From the NCBI GenBank assembly GCA_037783415.1, contig JAZGTN010000037.1:186001-250000 (forward strand): DNA of 64,000 nucleotides. Reading direction: 5' to 3'. The DNA is from Leptasterias polaris (Eukaryota > Echinodermata > Asteroidea > Forcipulatida > Asteriidae). Position numbers and translations under genes: made by a program. Below the pieces are notes generated by a model. The model was not told the origin of the DNA. It saw nothing but the letters and a program-made list of their open reading frames with translations, and searched no databases. Positions 1 through 11,430 of the stretch are shown here, one piece after another; position 1 is the first letter of the stretch, and the number at the start of each line of letters is the position of its first letter.

Positions 1-187
1 CATACTTACTATCAATTCAATTGGAATGCTCTGATCAAGTCTTTATCTTATTGACGATCAAAGAAAACTATTCTATAGATCAAAACTACATGTTTGAAAC
101 ACCTTTATTTTCAGAACCATCACAACCTAAATTAACACATTGCTCATATGGTGACACCAGTTATTTAAAAAATGACATGTCACAATA

Positions 188-1826
188 TTATTCCTCTGCT
201 AATTTCCTTTTCTTGGCTGGTTTTTGGAATTTGGGAAGTAAACGACACTGATGACAATACCATTTACCCTTCGGGATTCGCTTCCAGGTTAAATCTACGC
301 ACTCATAGTGCAGCCAGACATATGGACAATCTACATTGTCACATCTTATCACAGAGTCATCAGTTGGATCATAGCGCTTATTACAAATACAAATAACTGG
401 TCTTGTATCAGCGCTATGAATATTGTTCGGGTTCATTTCTGTTGTACAGTGTGTAGTGCTTGTTCCAGGTTGATCTTCATGTGATGGCTGACAGTCAGTT
501 ATACAGTTATCATTGGTTGACCGAGGAGCTTGTGATGGGCGAGAAAAGTACTGACCAACTAACTCTAACAATATAACATTGTTAAAGAACATTTCGGCCT
601 TACTGCTCACATCAATCCAAAAGTCATGGTCAGGCTCTATTCTCTCTATATGGAAATCTTGTTCTGTCCAAATTACAAAATCGCAGAATTCTTTCTGGCA
701 TACATGCACTTGGCACTGTACTTGATAGTAGTAATGATGAGACCTTTTCAGCTGCAGTTTACCACCAACTCTTTCTAGGCAGTGTTTCTTGTCTAAAGTC
801 CCCTGAAATGATTGAAATTTCTCGCAATAAGGGCATTTGACCTCAAGACATCCATCACCGCAACAATCACAATGTGTGATGCCATCTGGTGAAGCACCAA
901 GGAAAGGCATGGCTGGACTAATCACCAGCCCACTACTTCTAAGATTGAAGTTGTCGTGGTGCTGAACCATCTCACTTTCATACATGTGCCGTCCATCTTG
1001 TTCATGCTGGCATCCCCATTTTGTTGCAGCTGAAGTAAACTTGGTGGACTGGGGGTAACAAATTTGGTTAATGAGACTCAGTGAAGGCTTGCTTATTGAT
1101 GTTTTGCAAACTGCTTTAAAACGAGAGGCTGTTACTCGCCCTGTTCTGAACTGGTGCCACTGCTTACATTCTGCCTGCTTTACTGTTGCTTGCTCCAAAT
1201 GTTGGGATTCTTCCCTTGTTACTGCAAGTGTAGGTGCAATTGTTTTACAATGTTGAAGTAGTTCCTCTTTAGGCAATGTTAGGCAAGCATCATTTTGTAA
1301 TTCAGTCAATAGCACTGGATATTTGTCAGTCAGGGATTTGGGTACATATTGATCAGCATATGGTGGTATAAGAGATAAAATTGCTGGTTTACTACCCAAT
1401 GAGTGGAGTGATTCAAATAATGTTTGAAATTCGGTTGATACTGATTGATGCTGACTCTTAATTGCTGGAAATGTTGCAGTGACTGCTGCTCTACTGGGAG
1501 CTTGTGAAATTATACCATGGCACGCTTCATCAATTTTTTTGTCAGTGTTCTGTTTCTTTGTTTTGGAGCTTGTAAAGTCAATCTCTCTGACTTCCTTATA
1601 CTCAGCTTTGTGAAGTGCAGTTGGTAGAACCCAGTAGGCCTTCTCTTGTGTTACAGTTCCTAAGTTTCACTGTGGCTTCAATGGCAAAGAGAAGAGCTCC
1701 GATGTGACTGCAGGCTTCACCAAGTCCTGCCATGCAAGTGCAATGGGCTGCCAAGACTTCACCATCTTTTCGAGAGATTAACCAAGGCAACAATGGGCTC
1801 TCTCGTAATCTCTGTGAATGTTGAAC
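188..1826 (-). CDS. Exon 2: SWIM, YqaJ nuclease and PHD finger, frameshifted
   Basis: The SWIM motif is in one frame (1826 to about 1655). The YqaJ and PHD domains are in another, open from about 1655 to the TAA at 188-190. Both frames read as family-like protein across the switch, which places a single-base indel near 1651-1660. Nuclease residues visible are the PD of SPDG and the ExK of LEVK. Zinc ligands of the PHD finger are complete (C-x-C, C-x4-C, H-x2-C, C-x2-C). Confidence 0.8.
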
Positions 1827-2558
1827 CTGCAAGCATTAAAAGGAAAAACAAAAGACTAATTTGTCAATTCACAGTAATAGCCTATAGAAAGAAAGAAAAT
1901 GTTAAGAAGAGTAAATTAAGGACTAGCACAGAGCCCAATTTCATGGCGTTGCTTACTGGTAAGTTCTTTGCTTACGGATACCATTCCCCTTTTATTACTG
2001 GGTTAGCGATGAATTTCTACCCTGGCAGAGTGTGTGTAAGCAAGGTATGCTTAGTTGTGAAGTATGCAAATGCACGTACGTGCACAAGAAAAAAAACTCA
2101 ACAAAATGTGGAACTTTATGTACGCTAATTTAAGTGAGCACTAATTTTTTGCTTGCGGTAAGCATGCAGCGCCATAAAATTAGTTGGTCTCCAAGGTTTA
2201 AAAATACTTTTTGTACCATGACATTTATGAAATTTTTAGTAAATCAGATTCCCAGTAACCACGCAAAACATAACATTCAAATTTTATGCGCATGAGCCAT
2301 GCAAAACAACAATTTTGTGATGGAGGACTGCGCATACATGTTCATGCATCCACAGCACATGCATACACTTTTAAGTGGCCATGGTTTTACTAGTACTATG
2401 ATGTTGCTAAATATGTTTTTGATATCATTAATGGCCTACGTTAGACAGCCATTCATGATTATACCCATCATCCATTGAAAATGTTGACAAGGTTTATTAT
2501 TACATTAAAAACAAAATGAAATAAATGTAATTGTAAACAATTATAAAAAATATCTAAC

Positions 2559-2927
2559 CTTTGCCTTTACCACGATGAAATCATTCGCAGCAACCTTGAA
2601 GTTTCTAACATCCCTCACAAATCCAGAAATAAAGTAGTTGTACGATTCCAGTGATTTATATGCTTTCAGTTTCTGCAGTGTGTATGAGCTTTGTTTGTTT
2701 ACCAGATAGTTGACAATGTCTGGATAGGAGATGTCTGGCAATCTAACAACGTCGGAGGACCAGTCCACTTCCTTAATTTCGTATGGGTCAACTCCATGAA
2801 TCAATTTCTTTTTTATTTCATAACGTTCTCTTGTTGGACGGTCAAACGTCGAGCTCAAACTCAATACAATATCCTTGAGCTTGCTTGCAGCCTGCTTCTT
2901 CTTAACCGGATTATCTTCTTTTTGCAT
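2559..2927 (-). CDS. Exon 1 of the SWIM/YqaJ/PHD gene
   Basis: 123 codons from a true ATG to a GT donor at 2558. The lysine-rich N-terminus is followed by a mixed alpha/beta stretch that leads into the SWIM domain of the next exon in phase 0. A second open frame just upstream (to about 3000) runs into this one and could be a longer N-terminus joined through another frameshift. I cannot decide this from sequence alone. Confidence 0.75.
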
Positions 2928-3133
2928 ATTTCAGAAAAGATTTGTTTAAAAACGCCGGTCCTTCCTCTACTTCCTGTGTAACGTTGTCGTCAGTCATGTC
3001 AGTGTGTTTACATCCGTACGTTTTGGGGAATACCCGGCCGGAAAAAACCAGAGAAAGGTCACCAGAAGAGGGGGGCAAACAGAAACTACACACTGTTCGC
3101 GTGCTGCATGCTAGTAGTAGCTAGCGATCGATG

Positions 3134-3198
3134 TTTGCCCGTAAAGATGGCGGACGCTGGGTTACCGTGACGTCATTGCAACCCATCTATAAACAACG
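3134..3198 (+). mobile_element. Fragment of a CCATCTTTACGGGCA-type inverted-repeat element
   Basis: This stretch matches one end of the element at 51940-52169, reading from GCCCGTAAAGATGG to CCATCTATA. Only the end is present. Confidence 0.55.
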
Positions 3199-3210
3199 GA
3201 CACGGAAACC

Positions 3211-3345
3211 AGTCAACTCGCCCCCTAGCAAAGTCGCCAATTTAAAAAAAGAACATGTACAAAGTCACCAACTACAAATTCGCCCCTAGCAAAGTCGCCC
3301 CCTGACAACAAACTCGTCCCCTCTCATAGTCGCCCCTCACAACGG
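3211..3345 (+). repeat. Degenerate CAAAGTCGCC tandem motif
   Basis: AAAGTCGCC, TTCGCCCC and AAACTCGTCCCC-like phrases recur every 10-35 bases. No coding role is apparent. Confidence 0.5.
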
Positions 3346-3396
3346 AATTTAACAAATTTGTGTGATTGGACTTCAGGGCTTCGAAAGCTATCTTAA

Positions 3397-3960
3397 CGGA
3401 ACGAAAGAGGAATTTTGGGGAACGAAAGAGGAATTTTGGGGAACGAAAGAGGAATTTTGGGGAACGAAAGAGGAATTTTGGGGAACGAAAGAGGAATTTT
3501 GGGGAACAAAATCTCATTGCGAAGGAACGGGAGCGTATATTTAGGGAACGAAAGCATATTTCGGACGAATGAAAGTATATTTCGGGCAACTAATTCAAAG
3601 TCGTATTTTGATGAAACGAAAGCTTGTTTTTAGGGAAAGAAATCTCCTTTCGGTGGAAAAAATTCATTTTTATTGAACGAAAGCATATTTTGAGCGAACA
3701 AAATTATATTTTGTGCGAACAAAATCATATTTCGAGGAAACGAATGCGTATCTTTCAGGGAACAAACGCGTATTTCTGGGTAACAAAATCGTATTTCGGG
3801 GGAAAGAAGGCGTATTCGAGGGAACAAAAACGTATTTTCTAGGAAAAATCTATTTTGCTACCTAGAAAAACACAACTTTGTTTACAAATTTAAAAAAATA
3901 TAATTTTATGTGACAAAATTATAATATTTTGATTGAATAATATTTTGAGGAAACGAAATG
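3397..3960 (+). repeat. 21-bp minisatellite grading into diverged copies
   Basis: About five near-perfect 21-bp copies (GAACGAAAGAGGAATTTTGGG) lie at about 3397-3507. Increasingly diverged copies (GAACGAAAGCATATTTCGG-like) follow to about 3960. The unit is a multiple of three, so long open frames appear on both strands; these are by-products, not genes. Confidence 0.85.
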
Positions 3961-5920
3961 ACTTTGTTGGATTTTTGTGTGTCGAGAGATGGAAAAAATT
4001 CAGAGTGAGATTTTTTTTTTTCACATTTTAATTTGTAATTTATTTTTCACCTGTTCTTTCAGGGGCTCTGGTTTGTGTGTGTGTTTTTGTTTTTTTTGAG
4101 GGGGGGTTCGTTTTTGTCTCACAAATTGTTTAACTTAATTGCACCGTCAATATAAGAGTGGTATTCCTATTTATTGACATAAATCTTATTTAATTTCCAA
4201 ATCGGGGGAAGGAACGTACACCGAACATTGAAACGTAACGATTTTAAAACAGCGGATTCGATCAGCGAGGTTTACCGACTAACAAACTCGCAATGACAAG
4301 GTAGTTGGTGGTCTGGCTCCCTATATACCCCTCCCACATGTTCATGAGCTTCCAGGTACAGCTATCTCTTGGCATGGCTAGGGTATAGGGGGTCTCCGTC
4401 GTGCTGTGAGCCCCGCCGAGAGAAACTCTGCCCGTCATGGCATGCATGCAGCTACACGATTTGCCCCGTGTGTTACGCGTCTCCCCACACGCTGTACACT
4501 GTCAAACACGCTTCCGTTGCTCGGACTCTCTGAAATAAAATCTTACGTTCGATTTTTTGTAATTATTTACAAGTTTTAGTGAAGTTGTACCCATAATTTG
4601 AATACGTATTTTCTTGTGTCAAAATATTCATGAACACAATCACTCTCACCACTCAGTGTTTGGTTTTGATCGTGCATGATCAAAGCATCAAAGCAACATA
4701 AAACTCCATCCAGTACAGGATTTGATGTTTAATATTCATCTACAGTTTGAATATTCATAGTTATAACGAAATTGACCAATCAGATGCGTCCGTACGAAAT
4801 CGGCTGAAGTGGCCATAGGCCGTGCACAAACCGCCAGCGGGTTTCACAAGTCGGTAAATGTGACCAGTCTTGAGAGCAGTAATCTCGCACAGAGCAGCCC
4901 TCTCGCGGGATATTGCGAGAAAGCCGTTCCGCTATCACCGCGACAGACATTTAACGACTTGTCCACAAGTCTACGTAAGGACAGACGAGAGGCACCGATA
5001 AACCTGAAAACTACGTTGATCTGATCTATTTTGACTCTACGTTTGGGGTTAAAATATTGGCCAAATTCACTTGACGTCATCATTACAATAATCTTGGTTG
5101 TGCCATTTTGAGAGTCTATGTTCCTGTGTGTCATGGGACCACAGTTTAGTTTTTAGGAGTCGCGGCCGTTACAAGCAATTACCGTATTTTTTACGTGCAA
5201 TTTGAACCCTCAAATGGCAAGCCTTGCAGACAGTAGCTATTTGTGAAGATCTAGTGCACAACAGAAGGGACACGACGAAGCAAAGAGGCCGTGGTTTCTT
5301 ACCCGTTGACGCATGTCAATATCCCCCACGATTGGTTCATATGTGTCTGGATTGTAAATGCCATTGGGTGCCATCCTGCAGTGAGCATACACGTAACCAT
5401 CACCTGTGTTTAAGAACAACACACTAATGCGTTCAAATTGAGAAGTTATATATTATCTAGACTTGTTTCAATCGTCATGTATAGTTTGAGCCACTTTTTA
5501 CCTTTTGTTTTGATTGGTGCTGGTGAGTACATGGGTGATTTGTGTAATTCCGACAGTAACTGATCAACGTCTCGACGTAAGACATCTATTTTGGACTGCA
5601 TGCGAGTCAACTGTGCTGACAGGGGCAGGCGATTCCCAGCTGGAAAAAAACAAACAAACAAAGAACTCTGAAAATTAAAAGCTTCTGCAAGCAAAAACAA
5701 AAAGAAACTAAAAAGTGTCAGGTTGTTGACCTTCAATCTTTTAATCGCTTTTAAGGTCACCGTATGATGTATGAGAAGGAAGTAAAAATAAACACAATTC
5801 TATAATGTATTTATTTTGGACAAATTACTTTTAAACAGCCTTTCCATTACGCAGGATGGGAGAAAAGTGAAATGATGAATGACGATGAAAAAGGTGCACC
5901 ATAAAATCTTATCAATGTAA
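3961..5920. other. No gene seen
   Basis: AT-rich DNA with a poly-T run and a GT-rich stretch near 4010-4100. Short open frames here have no start context, splice pattern or recognisable motif. Confidence 0.5.
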
Positions 5921-6070
5921 AGGCTGTTTCCAAATTAACGGCTACGGCTTCGGCTGTAAGAGGACTGCTAAGGGAGTAGGAATCCACAGTGGGAACCTTG
6001 CTCTGAGCTGTTTTGTTGAGCTGGAGCTTAGACTGGTACCTAAAAGCCGGAACCTAATAATCCGGGACCA
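5921..6070. repeat. Dispersed GGCTACGGCT-type repeat
   Basis: It shares the phrase of GGCTACGGCT/GGCTGT followed by CCAAATTA-like flanks with stretches at about 7911-8047 and 55835-55931. Possibly a short inverted-repeat element. Confidence 0.45.
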
Positions 6071-6344
6071 AGTCGTTTGACAAGGGTTTGAAAAACCACT
6101 TTTGGTACTTAGGCCTATCAAATCATTGTGCTCATTATACTCAATTGCCATTTGCGCATTGATGTTTTGACTCCACAATGGCGGGTGTGTTAGTTTACGA
6201 AGTGAAAGGCAAATCACACAATTTCGAGGCCTATTTTTGTGGACTATTATAGGCCTATTCTACTTTTAAAACATCTTTCCAACATATTCATCTAATTAAA
6301 AAAATCCCGCTGTTTATAGCCCAAAGCGCCTATAATCTAAGGCA

Positions 6345-6600
6345 ATGTGTCCAACATATAGCAGGGCCCCACAAGCCCGATCCGTAAGGTTGTGTGTGGC
6401 CACAGGGTGCACAAGCATTGCGCGTATAGACCCCCTGCATTGGCTGCCATCCCTGAGGTCAAACAATAGAAACGTCTACGTGTACACCCCACGCACAACA
6501 CAATCAGCCAATGGTAGGTCTTTCTTTCATCTCTGTGCGGGCAATGTTTGAGCTTGGGACGTCATATGACAGGGGGTCTATATCCTCAGCCTCGCTACCA
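6345..6600. repeat. Dispersed repeat rich in GACGTCA and CCCCTTGCRT phrases
   Basis: Similar in order of phrases (ACAAGCCC, ACCCCCTGCA, CTGAGGTCAA, CAGCCAATGGTAGG, GACGTCATATG) to 59555-59815 and in part to 31262-31470. A mobile-element family of unknown type. Confidence 0.5.
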
Positions 6601-6887
6601 TGGGCGGCGCGCCGTATCGATACCTCTAACTCTCGTCCATGAGGGTGCACCCCACTAAATATGGAGAAAAAGATCGTAGGCCCCTCAAAATATTCTCTAT
6701 TAGACAGATTTGAGAGCCCAATAAAAGAGATAAAGTGTAACATTTTTGCCTGATTGTGACTTGGGGGTTGTTGACTTCCAACTTGAGGTATTTTGGATGA
6801 CACAGTAGGCCCTGAAATAAATGGTCCTATTTGCCGAGAGGTGTAGGGACATGCTCGGACGTTTTGGAAATTACACCGGTGCAGGGG

Positions 6888-7092
6888 TGTTTTTATTTGG
6901 AGTGGGAATAACTCGACGGGCCCAGGGACTCCCCATATCAAATTGAGCAGATAATAAAAGTTCAAGAGCCATTTAATAATTGTCTCTTTACTGTAAAAAG
7001 CTGTGAGACTTCCTAAGTATTTTTTGTGTATTTTCGAATATTTAGCAACTCCCACTACAGGCAATGAGAGTTGACTTAAGTGGGGTGCTATG
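6888..7092. repeat. Dispersed repeat, distant relative of the 480-bp repeat
   Basis: Closely resembles 39301-39485: both have GTGTTTTTATTTGGA, AACTCGACGGGCC and CAAATTGAGCAGA in the same order. The copy at 39301-39485 ends in phrases also seen at the end of the 480-bp repeats (GAATATTTAGCAT, CTATGGGAG), so the family may be distantly related to them. Confidence 0.45.
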
Positions 7093-7910
7093 AGCGAGCG
7101 AGACATGCTGGGGAAATTGCGCGGCGGGATCGATCACCCCTGGGAACGAGGTTGGTCTAACCTGTTTGTAAGTCATTGCGTCACACGCATGTGTATCTAC
7201 TGCTCTCCCAAAGTTTTCGCCACTTCCAGCTTTAAAGCTGGCATACGTGTGATTTAACCCTCCATATCACCCATTTTATCATTCGAAAGCATTCGACAGA
7301 AAGTTTAAATCTGAAAGAAGACCTTAGTCCTATGGTGGCCCTGAAGGGACATCGCATATCGCATACGTGTGCGCACACGTATGCAATGTCGTGAAACAAT
7401 TCTTTTAAGAACATATTGTAAAAGCCAAGTCCAATTAGTATTTCATTACCTAGGTCTTATAGTTTTTATTGTGAGGTGCCTTGGGTTTATTATTTTTTTT
7501 TTTTAAAGGCGCCATTTGTTAAACATCTTGCATTAAAATAATTAAAGAAAAGTTCAATGCAACTTCTATGAGCTTTTGGTAACCAGCAAATCTTATGTGG
7601 AGCCAGCTTTTGTGAAGTGGGCGTGGCTTACAGTAAAATTACGTCACATTTTATGAAACCTTTGATTTAAATTTAAAACTACACTGTAAAACCCAAGGTC
7701 CCAAAATTATGTTAAATTGCGCGAGCCTATAGGCCTGCTGGGCCTATTGTCTATTACAACAACTGTTATACGATCATCAGAAGGCTTTATTACCAGTGAG
7801 CGTCACTGGTGGTTATACGGTGACTCACACATCAACTGTCATCTTTAAGCCTAGGGCAGCTAGAGATGACAACTAAACCATTCACTATGCATTGACTGGG
7901 GCTGTCTCTG
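7093..7910. other. No gene seen
   Basis: AT-rich DNA with a short run of T near 7490. No splice-flanked coding segment or known motif. Confidence 0.45.
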
Positions 7911-8047
7911 AACTGCCTGGGGCTACGGCTAAGGCTAAGGCTGTTGCTATTGGGTGATGCTAAGAGCAGCTATGCTTCAACGTACAATGACTCGGTGATC
8001 TAGTAGCCATACCGTAACCGTAGCCGCCAGTTTGGAATCGGCCTGCC
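7911..8047. repeat. Dispersed GGCTACGGCT-type repeat
   Basis: Second copy of the family also seen at 5921-6070 and 55835-55931, with GGCTACGGCTAAGG and CGTAGCCGCCAGTTTGGAA phrases at its two ends. Confidence 0.45.
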
Positions 8048-8379
8048 AAACCTATGCTCTTGTTTTATATGTTTCGTTCGATCTTTCAGTTGCTATAAGC
8101 CACCTTTTCCAATATGCTAATTGCATTCACGCATGCGTACAGGCACTATCGGGTGGCAAACGCAATAGAGTTGTGCACTAAGTAGACGGACAAACGCGTA
8201 TGCGTCACGCCACCACAAGCCCCGTACGAACATGTGCTATGTTCCCTCATTAATGCCAACCAGTGTCAGCACACAATGATGTGCAATTACATTGTGTGGA
8301 AGGATCTATTCCGTAAAAGCTAATCCAAAATACAATGAGTGCGCCCTCTTTGGTTCATCACTTTTACTGTGTTCATGTT

Positions 8380-8460
8380 TTTTTTTTTTTTTTTTTATAT
8401 TTTTATTATTTAATTATTTAATTATTAATTATATATATATATATATATTTTTTTAAATGT
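8380..8460. repeat. Poly-T and (AT)n low-complexity tract
   Basis: A run of about 18 T is followed by TTATTTAATTATTAATTA and (AT)n. Confidence 0.8.
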
Positions 8461-10189
8461 TGTTCACTGATTATTTTTGTTTTCAGTGTTCCATTTTAAG
8501 ATTGGATTGATAGGCTTTCGAGTCATAGTGTTTAAATTCACTTTTATTAATCCTGGCCATCTTATAATGGGTCTGTTTTTGTTCTTGTATTGTCTTTCAG
8601 CCTTTACTTCTTTTTTGCTATTGCTGCTGTATTCAATTCCTCATTTAATTGCATGTGGGTTTTTTATTGATTTTTTATTGCTTGTTGTTGTTCATAGACT
8701 CAGCAGCGAGCATTTAAGTTCACCTTTATTAATCCTCCATTGTTTTGTTCTTGTATTGGCTTATCAACCTTGATTTCTTGTTTGGGGTAACTGATTTGCT
8801 GTAACTCTCCTGTACAATGTATTGTTGTTTGATTGTTACAATTCTTGGCCGAATAAATAATAATAATAATAATAATCACGGCATAACTGATATAAACATC
8901 ATTGTCTCTAAAAACTGACCATTTTAATATCCGTATTTCTCTACACAGAAGTCTGGCACTGCACTGGAACAATGATTATAAAACTCTCATATCTTTCCAG
9001 CGTCTTTTGATATTATGGGGGGGGGGGGTAAAGCTGAGAAAAGAAGATGTAAAACTGCCCTCTTTGACTAGCCTAATGTTTTGTTTCAGTGACAACTTTA
9101 AAGGACTAAACACAACAAATCCAATGCAAAAAAAGTATAAGAGTTTGAGATTGAAGCCACCGAAATCAACAAACATTCAGGAGAACAAGATCGGCCAAAG
9201 TAAAACAAAAAACATCGCCCTATAATTCAGCGTCAATCCAGCGGTTTAGCTTTTCTGTAGATGACCTGGATAATGCCCGACCTACAATCGAACCAGCCGA
9301 GCCGAGACTCTGTCATTACCCGGTACAAGTTGGAACAACTGTTGCTTATCTATCCCTATGTACCCGGCGGTACTCATGCTTTTACAGGTGGCGAGTCTCT
9401 GAGCGTTATTTATTTGCATTTCCAAATTTACAAAGAATAGTATCTCGTGAATGACAAATTGTGCGATAAAATAATTACAATGTTGAAAAGATTATGTGGG
9501 CGAACACAAGCAAACAGCGATTGGTGTCATAGACCTCTCTCATGTAATGTAACAGTCGCTTAGACCTAGTACCTCTCTCATGTAATAGCCGTCTAGGATT
9601 TCGAGCATTTCAAGACAATTTTTTTATTTTATGAAAACGAGTCTGGAGAAAGGTACAGTCTAGCCCTTTTTATGCTAATTTATCATATGGTGCATGCACA
9701 TATTATTGATGAAGAGCTGGTCAAGTCCCAGACCTGAAGCGGCCATCTTTGTTTGGATCATACTTTATAAACAGACAAGAGATGCTAAAAGAAAGAGAAC
9801 ACTATAGGGTATCAACCTTGGGGATAAGTCACAAGTGTTTCGATGGGGAGCAAAAACAAGGTCATTATAATTGCTGTTATCTACAAAGTTACTGGGAGAC
9901 GTTTTCGAGCAATTCGCTTTGACATGTCTGACTTGGAATAATTATTGTTTCCTGTGTGCTGGAAAGTGACTGTCTTCCCTCATTTCCGTCATCAGAGGAC
10001 GTCTTCATATTAACAATTGACTTATATGTCATCTATAGTTTGTTAGGGACTTTGAGCATGAGTTGAATACGGTTTTAAACGGATAGCTGTAACTTTGTTT
10101 TTGACAAAGAGAAGTATTGTTTTAATGTATAAAAGGCAAGAACTACTGTTGTCAATTTTATACTCTGGCAAACTATGAAATAATGCATT
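8461..10189. other. No gene seen
   Basis: AT-rich, with an (AAT)n tract at about 8851-8875 and a G run at 9018-9028. The short open frames show no family character. Confidence 0.45.
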
Positions 10190-10575
10190 CTGGGCAGGTT
10201 TGGGAAAGTTGGGAAGATTTGTACAGTTGACCAGGTTTGGGGCAAGTTTAGCATAATGGTAAGGATGGACAGGTTGGTTACGGTAGGATCATAGGTTAGG
10301 CAAGTTGAAGATTGGAAAGGTTTTGCGGGTTTATAAGGGTGGTCAGCAGGTTGGGCAGGTTGAACAGATTGGAAAATAGGTAAGGTTGGGCAGGTTTGGG
10401 CAAATTTTGTTCAGCAGGTTAGGCAGGTTAGGCAAGTTGGAGATTAGAAAGGTTGGGCGGGTTGATATTAAAGGTTGTGGTCAGCAGGTTGGGCAGGCAG
10501 GTTGGAAAATAGGCAAGGTTAGGCAGATTTGGGCAAATTGGGAAATTTGGTCAGCAGGTTGGGCAGGTTGATGGA
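10190..10575 (+). repeat. Degenerate G-rich minisatellite (GGTTGGGCAGGTT-like)
   Basis: GGTTGGGCAGGTT, GGTTAGGCAAGTT and GGTTTGGGCAAATT phrases recur irregularly for nearly 400 bases. Confidence 0.75.
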
Positions 10576-11223
10576 GATCACAGCTTATAACTCAAGGAGC
10601 TCTGCTTTTCCACTGTTTTATGGCAGCAATACTCTTTATCATTGTGTAGCGTGCATTCATCAATTTCCACGGCATCAAAAACTAATTGTCCTGTGTCAAA
10701 GTTCACACAGATTGTAAGACTTTGTCTCGTTAATGATGACAAGGGAGTCGTTGTCGAGTAATATATAAACATTCCAAAATGGGATAATTGCAAACCAAGT
10801 ACGTGTCGCCATCCATTATAAGTAACGCACAGGCCTACTTCTGTCTGAATGTGTTGCAAATTCCTTACTTTTCTTTTCAATTGATGAATGGCCCGACGAC
10901 GCGGCTAGGTGTGCATCAAAATAGATCCTTATAGTATTTAGAAGACTTTCCTATTCATCTTAACTCTTGGTAAAGAACGCGTCAAAAAACTCAGAACAGA
11001 CTCATTCCTTCCATCAACCTGCGAGGATCTTCTACAGCACAGTTCTAGAATTAATACTCTGTACGCCGAGGCCTATAAGTTTACGTGGACCCTGAAACTG
11101 GCTCAGTAGTGTTTGCACCTCACAGCAGAGGGGTCCAGGTAACCAAAGTTTTCGTTAGTTTAATTAAACAAAATAAGACTTGAAGGTTTCCATGGTGGAA
11201 AGACAATAGCATAATACATTTGC

Positions 11224-11430
11224 GGTGACACCATTAATTTAGGTTAATCCCTCTTATTGTAAGTAACTGTAGTTCCGAAAAGAACTGATGGACTCAGCGT
11301 TTTGGACGGAAGACTCTGTCTCCTGACGACGTCAGACAGAGTATACGTCACACGGTGACTCCAGCTTTGACTCCACCGGTTCTTTTCGGAACCACAATAC
11401 TTAAAAGAGGGATCTAACTATGGTGTAACC
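11224..11430. mobile_element. 207-bp inverted-repeat (MITE-like) element
   Basis: The left end (GGTGACACCATTAATTTAGG) and right end (CTAACTATGGTGTAACC) are inverted copies over about 55 bases, and both arms include TCCCTCTT and TTCCGAAAAGAACYG. No coding capacity. No clear target duplication seen. Confidence 0.7.

Larger units (their letters stand above)
188..2927 (-). pseudogene. SWIM / YqaJ nuclease / PHD finger protein gene, two exons, one frameshift
   Basis: Exon 1 is 2927..2559 and exon 2 is 1826..188 on the minus strand. The junction is phase 0, with donor GTTAGA and an acceptor ending TTGCAG. The joined product would have an N-terminal helical region, a SWIM zinc finger (CxC then CxH, near 1700-1770), a YqaJ-like PDDEXK nuclease fold (SPDG then LEVK, about 850-900) and a C-terminal Cys4-His-Cys3 PHD finger (about 200-400). 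YqaJ domains are restriction-like exonucleases first known from phages. Invertebrate genomes carry many SWIM-YqaJ-PHD proteins whose function is unknown to me. The reading frame changes once, near 1651-1660, between the SWIM and YqaJ parts. The rest is open and well conserved in character, so this is a recent pseudogene or a sequence error. The ATG at 2927 has an in-frame stop two codons upstream. A possible AATAAA lies at about 104-109 (minus). Confidence 0.8.

Noticed and set aside
6504..7106. 200-codon minus-strand open frame
   Set aside because: Spans two dispersed repeats, no recognisable motif, composition not protein-like.
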